Shown here piece after piece: positions 48,458 through 60,081 of a stretch of 64,000 nt of DNA. Below the pieces are notes generated by a model. The model made no database searches. It worked only from the letters and a program-made list of their open reading frames with translations, and was not told where the DNA came from. Made by a program: the position numbers and the translations under genes. The stretch spans positions 1 to 64,000 of the forward strand of contig NW_024468514.1 in NCBI RefSeq assembly GCF_001632365.1. The letters run 5' to 3'. Position 1 is the stretch's first letter; each line of letters begins with the position of its first letter. This DNA is from Laetiporus sulphureus 93-53 (taxonomy: Eukaryota > Basidiomycota > Agaricomycetes > Polyporales > Laetiporaceae).

Positions 48458-50208
48458 TTAGCCAATGGCCATTGCGTCGTCAAGCTCGGTGTGCACCGCG
48501 TCCTGAGGGCGCAGCGAGAAGATGACATCCTTCAGTATCTGCGAGATCAATCCATGTTGCGCTTCCGTCGCAATCTTGTCACTGTATTGCCCGCATGATG
48601 ATCAAAACCCGGAATTATAGCGGAAATGTCAATGACCAACCTATCCTTCACGCCCTTCAGAAGCTGATTCTGGTCCTCTTTCTTCTTCTCTTCCTTCTGT
48701 CCTCTCGCGTGATAAGGGTCCTGGTCAGATCTGAGACTGAGCTTTTTACCGCACCTTAGCAACCTTGTCATCTTTCAGAGCAGGTGGTGGGGCCTTAGTG
48801 GCGGACACGGACGTTTGAGCCTTAGTAAGTTTCTGAGCGAGATCTGCAAGCTGCGAAGCTGCATATGCTCGGTTCTGAGGCAGCACTCTTAGCCATCATC
48901 ATACCAATCCATTGCCGGACACTCACTGAGATAAGGGCACTCTGACTCAGTGTGTTCACCCAATACTTGTTCCACAGAAGACCAAGCAACTCTGCGTCAA
49001 GACTGCTCTTGAACACCTGTACTTCAAGAGGGTAATATTGGTTCGCGTGCACGCCGAAGTCCTCGATCTTATTCAGCGGAATCGACTGGTATTCCGATGA
49101 ACCGGCGTCTGGAGGAGTGTACGACTCGGGATACGTCCGGAATGCACCAATATCGACCTTGCCAGCAGAAATGGTGCGGTTAGGGTCGATGACAACCGCG
49201 ACGAAAGGGTCCTGAAACTTCTGGCTCATCATCTGGGTGTTGACATCAATACCAGACAGCCAGCAGCCATAGCCGGGATGCGAGTGGTACCATCCAACCG
49301 CGTTTTCCAAACGCCCTACCTGCGAGGAGGTAAAGTATTGTAAGAGTACGAGCATAGACTGTTCCGCAATTCATACATACCCGCTCGCTCGCCTGAATAT
49401 ACTGCACCATGTATTCGTTTGCCTCATTGGCTGCATTGACGCGCGTCTCTGTCCCTTGCACGGGCAGTGCGAACGAGTCGATGATGACGAGCACATGGTC
49501 CATGACCTTTCCCTGCATCATGCCCATGATCTCATGAGGCACGCCTGAGCGTGCATGGATGACCTGGTTTAATAAGGTCAGATGCATATCGGAGCCACTG
49601 AAGGCGACCTACCATCTTGATCAGCGCAACGGCTGAGATCTTGCATACTTTGAAGTAGTGCGGGCTGTGAAAGCGAGATGAGTACAAACGCTCGACACAT
49701 ACGATATACGAAATCGTAAAATGATCTCGGAACTCTTGTAGAAGAGCACCAGTAGTCAACTAATGCTTTTCAATACGCGCCACGGCGCGTGTAAGACACT
49801 CCGTTACCATCTGGAGCCAAAGAGAACAGCACACAAATGGGCTTTCTCCTCTCTGAAACGCCAGAAGCGATAAAATATCCGATGAAGCGATGAGCGGTTA
49901 GAACGATGCACTCCACAAATGCTCGGGCAACGGTCGGACGGTCGATACCAATCAGTCCCATTTTGTATCCTTTCAGGCATAGAAAAAGAACCAGAGTCGC
50001 CCATCTCGTATGCATAGCGCAATCATGTCCATTGAGCTAAGGACCACAAGGCAGTTGTGTACACGCACTCACGAACCCATGGTTGATCGCGAAGGATCTT
50101 CCTGTTCTCCTCAGGATCAAAGCGATAGATCTCGTCTTGAGGAGAGAGGTCCAGAATGTTATTGGTAAGAGAAAACGTCTTGAAGGCCGTACTGGACGAT
50201 CCCGCCAT
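48458..50208 (-). CDS. COP9 signalosome subunit 5 (JAMM deneddylase)
   Basis: Catalytic subunit of the COP9 signalosome; removes NEDD8/Rub1 from cullins and so links to the SCF F-box genes in cis function only by general biology. Exon 1 (50208-50073) encodes [14 protein letters not shown] and [14 protein letters not shown]. From 49664 on: [36 protein letters not shown] with the catalytic Glu, [18 protein letters not shown], the complete JAMM motif, then [48 protein letters not shown], and the end [14 protein letters not shown]...AMAIG at 48458. At least seven exons; length about 350-360 residues, standard. The junction between exon 1 and PHYF is unresolved: the obvious donor and acceptor differ in phase, so a tiny exon or an alternative donor about 15 bp downstream is needed. 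Confidence 0.9.
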
Positions 50209-50363
50209 CGTCGACGACGAGCAGACAAGGTCTTGAAATCGCTCGTGCGTGCAGGGTACAACGCTATATGGGCGCTTGAGAACGTCTCTTGGTCCTAGAG
50301 CGTGATCGTGGGAGCTTCTCTCCTTTTCTGATCTTACAGAGCTCACTGTCATGCGCATCGTGG
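50209..50363. promoter_or_regulatory. Bidirectional promoter between CSN5 and OXLD1-like gene
   Basis: Only 155 bp separate the two divergent start codons. No TATA box is obvious. The short spacing implies shared promoter elements. Confidence 0.5.
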
Positions 50364-51225
50364 ATGACCATTCTACATCGTGCCGCCGTCGCTGCGTCCG
50401 TCTTAGGTCGTACGCGTGAGCGGCAACCGTGCCATTACTATCGTTCCAGGCCGACATCCATAACGCGCTCCCCATGCCGATTGCTCACGATTCATGTGCC
50501 TATTGATACCCGGGACTCCCTTCCTCCATCTCCCATCTCACTCACACGAGAACCGCAAACACTAGCTCCAAGCGGGTTGCTTGTGCAGACAGCTCCGCGG
50601 CCTTATCCTCTGCTGACACAGGTCAAGATCGAACAGCAGAAGACGCGCTCTCGTCCGCAGAATCTGACCACGCGATGGCAGCGCCTTGAACGCTCCTTGC
50701 GAGGCAAGGGAGCGTATGCTAAACAGATCAACGAACTCGTGACCGAGGCAGATGGTGATGAATCTGCTTCAGAGGCAAGTGGGACACATGTGGGCGTGCC
50801 GGGGACTGCAGGATGGAAAGGCAAACAACCTAGGATGTTCGACGGATTTGTTGTCCCAGATAAGCCCAGCGAACCCGAAGCAGATGGTAAGGCATTTCGA
50901 ATGTTTCAATCCAGCTGTTCCTGTAGTTCTTATCTTCTAACCAGAATGTTGCATGTCGGGATGTGCCATATGCGTGTACGATCTATATGCTGCAGCACTT
51001 GAGGATTACAAGCTAGCTATGGAGGCACTGCGAACTACGTTAATGGCGCGCAAAATACCGGAAAAGGAGTGGCCTGAAGACGTAAGAGCTGCTGGACCAC
51101 GAAATGAAAATAAAAGGGCAAAACAAGATCCTTTACGAGACATCACGCTCAATGCATTCGAAGCACTCGAACGCTCACTGCGAGAGAAGCAGGAGAGAGA
51201 TAAATCTGGCATGGGCCCCGGTTAG
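50364..51225 (+). CDS. Oxidoreductase-like domain protein (OXLD1-like), mitochondrial
   Basis: Small mitochondrial protein with the oxidoreductase-like domain found in OXLD1; biochemical role is not established. Exons 50364-50886 and 50945-51225 (58-nt GTAAGG..CAG intron) give about 267 residues. The chosen ATG opens a presequence rich in Arg, Ala and His without acids (MTILHRAAVAASVLGRTRER). The middle is low complexity with basic and Ser-rich stretches. The signature Cys cluster is in exon 2: ECCMSGCAICVYDLYAAAL, which spans the splice site at its first Glu, followed by EDYKLAMEALRTTL. The C-terminal 50 residues are charged and helical (LERSLREKQERDK). A start upstream at 50289 is possible but would spoil the presequence. 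Confidence 0.8.
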
Positions 51226-51658
51226 TATTTCCTATGCAATGAATGAAGTGATTGATAGATTGATGGATGATCTAGGCGTGGATGGGCGACCTGCCCCATC
51301 CGCGAGGCGAAGTAGAAGGACGTCAATAACAAGTATTGGCGCGGTATCGGAGGCGATACGATGGGTGCTGTATAGCAACCGATAACTGCAGATAAAGTGC
51401 GCAGCGCATGCTCATACCACTTAGCCGCATGCTTCCGACTCAGATGAATCTGCAATGGACGGTACATTCGTATGGTTTCGATTGTAATACAATGATCCTG
51501 CATCAGTAATGCATCTCTGCGCTCTGCATCGGCCAGTGCACCCGTCGTTGCCGGAAACGATCAGCGATCATAGAGATAACTGATGACAAAAGTCCTGAAC
51601 AAAAGCCAGCCTCATCCCGAATACCGCAAACGAGTCGTCTAGGCTGAGCAGTCGATGG
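51226..51658. other. Intergenic, convergent 3' ends
   Basis: About 430 bp between convergent genes; no feature recognised. Confidence 0.4.
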
Positions 51659-54600
51659 CTACGTCCGACGACTACTGGCAATAGGATCGCTGGCACTGCG
51701 AACACGGTTCCTTGGGGGTACAAGTAGGCCAGCATTAGGAGGTGATGTAGGAAGATCATCGGCATCATCACTGGCCCTGAAGCTGGAAGAGCTCAGCTTG
51801 TGACGAAGCCTGTCCCATATGGAAAATGGGAAGATGCTGCTCCTGCCATCTTGAAAAGGATCGGTGTTGGCTGGCGATGGATGCACAATTATGTCTACCG
51901 CTGTTGTTTGTGCTGGCGTACCGGAATCCGTCGCAGCAGCCAATAAGTTGGCCGTTTCATCGTATACACTGGGTGTCTGGGTCCTGAGTTGTTCGCCGCG
52001 ATTGTTCTCTCCCGTGAGTGGCAAATCAACTGATCTGGACAGCGGAGATGGCGTAGCACGAGCTCGATTGAGTCCAATATGCGGATCAGGCCTAGCGTAA
52101 GGGAAGCTCCCACTGCGCGGACGTAGGGAGGATGTGGTATGTGAGGCAGCACCGTCATAACTAGGATATTTGCCCGATGCGACTTTCGTGCTCAGAGCTG
52201 CGGAACTGAACTTGCGACGCAGTGTACTCCAGGATCCCGATCGAGTTCGAACAGCATGGTGATCAGCGGAGGGCCCTGCTGCAGTCGTCACAATTTCAGG
52301 GATTCTTGCTTCTTCTGTCAAAGACAAGTCATCGAAATATAGCTGATCGTCTGTGCCCTGGATCTCCTGAGGATGCACGATGTCCGAGGTAGGAGGCTGT
52401 GCGTCCTTCCGAGCAGCGAAGAGCTTCAGCTCTCCTTCCCATTCCCTGAGCTGTGTCACGTCCTGGCAGCAAAGGACTTTGTGTCCATCGTCACTCCCAT
52501 CATCACCGTTCCACCAGATAAATAGCGAATGTTGACCTATGTGTGCTCAGTGAGCACTAGTGCATCCATCGGCTAGATTACGAGATCATCACACCTTGCG
52601 AGTATGGAGCTACATGAAATTCCGTCTGCAGAGAAATGTGGGTCTCCACTATCAGGCGGGTGTCCATGTCAGGAAGCTGAGTTGGGCTTTTGGGCTTTGT
52701 CAGAGTCCAAGCTCTCTTCCGAGTGCGTTTGGATCCAAGGAGAAATCCCGGTAGCTCTTTGCAGAGGAGAATACCCTTTTCAAACAGGAAGGCATGTAAT
52801 CCGTCGTCCTTGTCACCCGGCATGGTAAAAAAATCACTGAGCAGCAGCGATCCGAGCTGCGAGACTTCAGATTCTTCCCATTTGATGAGACGTCTCGGCA
52901 GAGTGCCCAAAATTAATGTGTTTTTTGCCGATCGATAGACTTTGTGCAGTCTGTCACTGATACGTTCGGCTGCTCGCAACCCTGCCTGCAGTTCAGGGTA
53001 ATGTGCGTAGGCTGTTCCGACAACAGCTTCCGAGAGCGACTAAGCAAGGCAAAGGTTGAAAATAAATACACAGCAGCGAATTACATCAGCTCACTTTCAG
53101 AAGCGCCGGATAGGCGTGGATCCTATGCAAGGGCTTTACTAGCAACATTGGCAGATCGGCGACCTTTATGTCATGCACATCATTTATCATCTAGCGTGCT
53201 GGTGAGCACTAATAGGTGGGATACATCGCGCTGCATACCCGCTGCAGCTTCGGACGGATAGTCAATGGGTAGAACATACCTTCATTTTGTGCATATTTTT
53301 GAGAAAGCATTCGACTGCAGGGTAGGCAATAAAGTATGCCTCATAAGCCTCGAACTCATGCTCCTGTTGAAGAATGACTACTGAGATGAGCTTTGTACAC
53401 AGTAGATATCATTGACTGACTTTGGTTACGAAAGGTAATCCCCAACGTTGCTCCAGCCAGGGTGCCTCTGAAGTGATCTCTAGACGAGTGAGCACCTTAC
53501 GTTGGAATGCCAAGATAGCATCAAGAGCAGAGAATATGCTATAAAGCGGGATCGCGGCGTCCGTACGGAACGCTTCTCTGGAATAATCCTGCATAGCACG
53601 TCGAACTATGAGAGGTGAGGGACAGCGTATGCTCTAGGAAGTTCACCTGTAGGATCTCCAAGCCATGAACGTACTTCCTCTCCGTTCCGATGAACAATTG
53701 CGCGGCGTCACGTATATGTTCGAGATTCTCTTCGTCGTTTCGGATCCACGAGCTGCCTGGGTCATTTGCATTCGAGCATGCGGAAGTCACATTATCCGAG
53801 GCTGTCTTCGACATCAAGCCTGTAGGAAGCGAGACTGTGTCATAGCTGTGGCGCATGATGGAGCTCACACGTGTGCTTGAGCTGTCATGAAGTCTGTTTT
53901 CCCATAAGCGTTCTGTCGTCTCGACATCTCTGTTGACCGGCAGGTAATCCTCGATCGCCTTTGCCAACTGTTGCAATATGAAGGCCATCATCGGACGTTC
54001 GCGCCAGTCAGTGCGCCAGCAGAGCTCCATGAGCCGCCAGACGGCATCAGATAGACCTAGCAAGAGAGCGTCTGGTGGGCGTTTTGGCCTAGTACCTAGC
54101 ATGGTGACCTGGTACACAACTGCAGGATCACGCGGTATTTCATGGAACGGCATACGTCCAGTGAATATCTGGCAATGCTATAAGTAGCCGCTCTGCGTCT
54201 CGAGCGATAGGACTGGACTGACCTCCCACATCACCATCGCAAGAGAGTATACGTCGCTCTGAAACGTCTGACGAGCACTTTTAAGCCCAACCTGCTCTGG
54301 AAACAACAGTTCTGGTGCCATCCACCTAATCGACCCATGATCGCAAGAGGACGTAGTCATCAAATTGACAGTGTCAGGATCATATATAACCGCTGCCAAT
54401 CCGAAATCCGAAAGCCGTGCATGGGAAGTCTCGTCAACGAGCACATTAGCCTGGGTAATCAGTATCAAAAACCATGTTCGCCACATTCTGACACGAGACT
54501 CACGCCTTTGAGATCCCCGTGGAATAACCCATGTGCATGGAGATACTCTAAACCCTTTGCCACATCAACCAGCTGCAGGCGATACTTAGTTGCAGAGAAC

Positions 54601-55822
54601 TGGTAACGGGGTGTCTCTGTGACTTGCCAACTCCAGCCTGTTCGCGTTTGGTCGTTTCTTTAGAAAGACATTAACGCTGCCGTTGGGCATCCATTCGCTA
54701 CCCAAGCAAAGCGGAAAGAGTGTGGTATTTACTCCCATAAAAGGTGTGATATTGGGATGGCAGAGGCGCTTCCATTGAATAGCCTCTTTGCAAAATTTCT
54801 GTTATCCATGCTTCAAGTGTTAGTCGACTACACAAAATGATCGAATACTGAAGCAGCCACCTTGTAGACCACCTGAGCGTCGTCTTTGCTGAAGACACGG
54901 AACACTTTGAGTGCCACTGTGATGCGACCATACGTGCCTAGCCAGATATCTGCAAATCCACCTCCATCGATAGCATGGTCATGATGTCTTGTGATGTTCT
55001 CTTCAGAGATCTCCAGCGAGTCCGGAAGCGATCCGCTTTGAATGCAGAGCTTGCGCAACAGATTTGAAGCAGTACTATGCAGGCGACTGGGCCATTCAAG
55101 GAACTCTAGAGCCTACAGCAGAGTACATGACTAGAACGTTATGTGATCAGTGGTAAGCATGATAGTGCTGACCTGATCGAGAAGGTTGACGACTGCTCTT
55201 GTATCAGACCTATCTAAACGTAGCAGAGCATGAACGCTATCTCGAGAGGAAAGAGCAATCTGGATAACATCTAGAGTCTCTTCGACTCCAGGTTGGAACG
55301 GGGAGCTCAGGCTGGAATGAACATGCTCGCTGTGAAATTTCTGCCTATTGCCTCAGCTTTCCATGGTGGAAGAAGGGTCATATCGTCTCACCGTAGGGCA
55401 AGCTAGGATCGGACAGGTATCATACAACTCTTCTAAAGCTGCTCGAATGACCTGCCATTGTGTAAGAAGGCTTATTGTATCAAGCGTAGACAATTGCTCT
55501 AAGCATTGGATAACGTCAAGACACCACCTAAAGGACATTGCATCTCGTCAGTGTCAAATGACCATTCATGGTATCTTGACCTACTTTTGCAATTCATTGT
55601 AGCAATCAATGTCATCCTGATCTCCCATCACCAAAGTATCACAGCGAGACACGGAAAGATCATAAAGAGTGACGAGGTACGAACATGATCCCTGTCACCA
55701 GACGAGTTGTCAGAGCATCGCACAAGGGTCAATGTGAAACTGTGTCCAGGACCGACCTTGAATGCCTGCACTGAACCCAACTTCTCTGCTAGAGCTACCT
55801 CAGGGAGAGATTCCTGCATCAT
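51659..55822 (-). CDS. Protein kinase fused to DH-PH RhoGEF
   Basis: One gene combines a TKL-like Ser/Thr kinase with a guanine-nucleotide exchange factor for Rho GTPases. Helical N-terminal exons (CLEQLSTLDTISLLTQW; ETLDVIQIALSSRDSVHALL) lead into the kinase: GGGFADIWLG loop, VALKVF lysine, HGDLKG/ANVLVD catalytic loop, DFGLA, WMAPELLFP and SDVYSLAMVMWE. All catalytic residues are present. A single exon (about 54153-53645) runs from the kinase tail (LCWRTDWRERPMMAFILQQL) into DH region 1 (LRDAAQLFIGTERKYVHGLE), so the fusion is direct. DH continues with DYSREAFRTDAAIPLYSIF and LLVKPLHRIHAYPALLK. PH follows (LLLSDFFTMPGDKDDGLHAF, LFEKGILLCKEL, VLCCQDVTQLREW), then a Ser/Pro-rich tail. Roughly 1,050-1,150 residues, about 15 exons. 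The start Met at 55822 is the least sure part. Confidence 0.78.
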
Positions 55823-57538
55823 AGTATGAGTCTCTGAGTATCCCGAGGCTCTCTCGAGCTGTAGAAAGGTGAGGCTGTGTACAATGCATAGCCTGCTAAG
55901 AATACATCTGCGGACATTGCCTTGATGGAAGAAGACGCCGTATACCTCCGAATAGGACCGGAACAAGATCCCCGAGGCGATGAGCACTGGGCAGCGCCGG
56001 GGAGGGCACTAATAAGCAGTACTACCCGTGAACAGGCTGTCGGTGTCACGATAGGCAGTGCTTTCCATCAACTGCGAGCCATAACTTAAAAAATGCTCGG
56101 CTGTGAACTTGAAAGGGGAACTCAAGCTGGAGGTCTCATGCCACAGGAACTGTTCAAGACACGATTGCGCTGGAGACTACGTGTGCATGAACGTGGGAGT
56201 GGGAAGTATGCAGCTTCAACCTCACCTAACCTCACGGAGGCTGCGCCACATATCACCTTCACACGGTTTACAATCCGCTCGGCCTGCCATTGTTACTCGC
56301 GTAAACGGCAGCTTCATCCAAATCAGACTCCAAAGAGCAGCCGGATGCGTCGATTGCTGACAAAATCGGCTCCGGGCCGAGTCTGTAAATGGTATCATGG
56401 CACATTAATTGGCGCATTGTCGATGCTGCTCACGAATGTTCGTGCAGGCCGCTACACCAGGGTCCTGAGAATGCCAGTGCCTCGAGACTATGGCAACTAT
56501 TCCAGCGCCAAGAGTGTTCGCTGCCGAGACAAATCGTGAAACTCGTATGTGCGCGGTACGTGCTCCAAGAGCAGATGAGAGTCAGTGTGTTCCGCATGCT
56601 GTTTAATCACAAGCCACTCCTCGTTGTCGGATAGAGAGACGTCTAGCGTTCCTTAGCAGCTCAACAGCATGATGGCCCATTTCACAGGCTACTGCCACAC
56701 GAATCCAAACTCCTTTTTTCTATGCATCAGCAATTTTCGATGAGGGGTAAGATGGGAAAGTTTATGGGTTTGATAGGTACGCTAAACTGTGTCATAACCG
56801 GGAACCTCGGACAGCCTCTCTGGACTGGCCGAGGACGGCGTTATGGAGCTGGACCTACTTGAGAATACACCTGAGGGACCGCTCCTGGAGGGAATGACAA
56901 TGGCGTGGCTGCGCTGGCAGTTTACGGGAGATGCTGTTCGTCCAACCTACATGAACATATTACCCCAATGAATGTCCTTCCCTCTGCGATGACTTAGCGT
57001 GTGTTATAGGCATAATCAACTATCGGAAGGATCTTCTGTAGTTTTACTATGGGCATGCTTTGGGAACAAACACTTGAACGAGGGCGAGGAGTTCCTAGTA
57101 GTCTGCAACATCCTCGTATTTTCGCAGGTAAACGGCTCGTCCAAAATATCGGACCTTTGGCATCGTCCTGTGGGACCGTGATTTAGAGCGCGGATGTGTC
57201 GAAAGCTATGATTGCATTTAGTCACTCAGTGCGGCCAGGGTGAATTTTCGGGATGTTGACTTTATCAATGAAGTGAGCACACTAACTACTTTCATGCTGC
57301 TTGCCGTCGGCTGAAGTTTCCCTCAAGGTCAGAACCTCACAAAGCGGAGCTGAGAAAGGTACATAGAGATAGAAACGCATGAGCCACCATCGACACTCTG
57401 CGCTTCGTTTCCCCGAAAACAATACTAAGTTCCAATCGATTACACTGCACTTCGGCACGACGGCGTACGGATAATGCTAGTCAAAGAGATCATGCGATTT
57501 CGTCAACTTCGGCACGCAACATGGTATGCATTTTCGCT
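55823..57538. other. 1.7-kb interval without a supported gene
   Basis: Several mid-size frames exist on both strands but none shows a domain. Short helical-looking pieces on the minus strand near 56540-56690 (GHHAVELLRNARRL) are not connected by splice sites. Contains the promoter side of the kinase-RhoGEF gene. Confidence 0.4.
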
Positions 57539-59573
57539 TTAGTGTGATCTCTTGTAATGTGACTTCGCGCGACCACTGCCGTCGATTCTCGTCACCAGTC
57601 CCGTTTCGCCGGCCATGGGATCTCTCCCATCGAGGGCGCGCAGAACAGCATTCCCTGCCGATACCGAGTTCTGCAGCTTGAGCCTCGCTATCTGCTCGTG
57701 CAGCGCTTGGGACTTCTGAACCAGCACATCCATCTTAGCCCTGTAGGTCGTGAGCCAGCTTTTTGCTTGAGCCACCTCTCGAGCGTTTGGCGCCGGCAGA
57801 CTCCCGCTTTCTTCTTCAGGTGTGGGCGTGGAGCAAAGCTTCGATAGCTCCGCGGCTGATAGAGGAAGAAGATCTGCCATTATTACTGTAGGAGTTCTGA
57901 GGAGCCTATGCAAGACTGGTGCGAGCTTGGAGTAGTTGCGGGTGATATAGTCCTAGATTCGCGCCACCAATGACGGACTGTGCTGATCTCCAACAGTAAA
58001 GACATACCACGCTCTCCGCATGGCCCCATTTCATGGCATCTTCGTGCAGAGTCAACCCCATAGTTCCTCTCATTTCGGTACACTTCGCCCCATCATTCAA
58101 CTGCCGTAGGCATAACGGCACTGCTGGATCGGAGACGATAATCATGCACCCACCTGGAATACAGTCACGTATCGCAGCGTGTTCAATGTGTCTTCCACGT
58201 CCAGCGGACTGGGGCTCACGCATGCCACAATCATGAGCTTGCTCGTAGTACGGTCGGATATATCTTGCGAGCGGTCGAAGATGTCCTTAAGCACCATCGT
58301 CAAGCGGCTGCCTCTCCAAGGTACGTGACCGCTGCTACTCAATCTCGCGCGGATACAATCCTTGAGCGCAGCGAGTGACTTGTTCGCTGACGATGGTTAT
58401 CAGATCTCATGGTGAAGATGAAGAACTAGTACGATGTTTACGAACTCTCAATGGATTCCTTCATGCGCTCCGCGTCATTTTGGATTAATATGTTCGATCT
58501 CTCGGAACCTGCAGTGGAATTCTGGTGATGTTTCGTCCGATACACTGATAGTGCGTACCAGCGAGATCGATGATGTGGATACATGACTTTTTCGAGCCGT
58601 CTTCTTTGGACTCTATGTGGATCCGTATGATCGAGTGGGACCTATGTTACCGCACTCAGCCTGGTGATGTCGAAGAAGCTGCGAAAGACGTACCGGCTGC
58701 TCGTACTGTTTTTCACCGTACTTCTCGTCAACCGCAGCTCTTTCGCATTAGATAACAATTCAGAAAGCTGCTCTTGGCTAAGTACACTGTGCCTGGTTAG
58801 ACCGAGATAATTGACTGCCCCAGAACCGGCTGCCAGAATTCTGATTGGTGCAAGCGATGGTGTTGATAGAAGATCATAAGCCAAAAGGCCTCTGATCTCG
58901 AACGCCTCAACGGAAATCGTGCATGCTTGCAACGCTCCCCCTTGACAAATATGACTGATGATCCTTTCTGAGCCAATGAGTATGGTGACCGCCGTTCTGA
59001 TAGCAATGCAATAGCATACCTTCTAATGCGGTCGTGGTATACGTCTTACCGGTACCTGTTTGCCCGTACGCTAGTACCGACAACTCACTCCTGTTGAAGT
59101 CCAAACATTGCTGGACAGTCTGCGCCACATTCATAGCCGTATACACAGAGTCATTGTCCGTGTCTGCTCCAAACACTGAGCATGCACTGAAGCTCTTCGT
59201 CGAAAATCGCCCTCTATGTTTGTATGAGCTTGGACAGGGCGTAGCATCGAGCTATGGCTTACCCAATGGCACGCACTGTAGGGTGCGTGAAGTGAACAGT
59301 GTGGCGTCCTTGAATATCGATTAAAGAAAAAGCCCCGCAGTCAAGATCGTGCTCAAGAAGAGGTCTGACACGGACATAAGCCTCTATGAGCCCTTCTTCG
59401 ACTTGAGCTGCAGGAGGTTCTGGCCCCCATGTTGCCTTGTGTTTCGCCATGTGTGTCTGAATCGACCCCTTGTTCTACGAAATAATGTGAGAGACGTCTC
59501 GAAAACAGGCTAACAGCAAGAAGTAAAAGACCTGTAGGACATATTTTACGGTGTCACTAATTGTGTCGGCCAT
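57539..59573 (-). CDS. Kinesin motor protein, N-terminal motor
   Basis: Microtubule-based ATPase motor. From the ATG at 59573 (MADTISDTVKYVLQ) a short head leads to AYVRVRPLLEHDL, the first motor strand. Then VFGADTDNDSVYTAMNVAQT, the P-loop AYGQTGTGKTYTT, the SVEAFEIRGLLAYDLL segment, switch I near NSTSSR, switch II IHIIDLAG with SER, the NKSLAALKDCI helix, and VPWRGSRLTMVLKDIF, followed by VACVSPSPLDVEDTLNTLRY. After the motor there is only a short tail of about 200 residues with a helical stretch (ARTNYSK-like and TTYRAKMDVLVQKSQALHEQ) ending at 57539. The compact tail and N-terminal motor recall kinesin-13-like proteins, but the class is unclear. About ten short introns; several internal boundaries are approximate. 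Confidence 0.78.
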
Positions 59574-60081
59574 GATAAACCTATAAGAGCTCAGGACGAT
59601 CAATTGTTGAAAGGAGAGAATCAAGCCACCGGCCTGGGAGTCTGTCGTCGGGCTTTAAAGCTATGTGGCGCCGCAGAATAATGTTCTGTTCTGCACGCTT
59701 GCAGACCTGTTTCTCTTAAGTGTTTCCTAGTATGACTACTCAACTTTGGATCACAGTCTGTATTGATGATAATTTCCACCTGCAGTGCATGTAGTCATGA
59801 TGACAATATGAAACTCGCGAGTCGAGGAATTCATGACATTCCTGGAGAGCCAGAAAATGTGGTGTGGCGATTCCTCCCGCCTATTGCAGTAGTGAATGCA
59901 CGGAATTTTGAAGATATACGATAGAGAATGACAACATGACAACAATTTTATAGCCTATGGCAAAGTGAGCGAGAGAGCCTGAGTCAATATGTTATCTACG
60001 ACATGCGATGGTCATCGAGTGCAGAAATCCACACACGCACATGACAAAAGACGTCTTCTATCCCGAGCACACCTCCACACC
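59574..60081. other. Intergenic region
   Basis: About 500 bp between the kinesin start and the 3' end of the APH-like gene. No feature recognised. Confidence 0.4.

Noticed and set aside
56540..56690. Helical-looking minus-strand pieces, possibly a TPR-type exon
   Set aside because: Only short stretches, in different frames, with no continuing exons on either side.
56785..56805. A phrase matching the CVITG part of the HNH domain at 63.5 kb
   Set aside because: Only about 14 bases agree and no further HNH residues follow; chance is likely.
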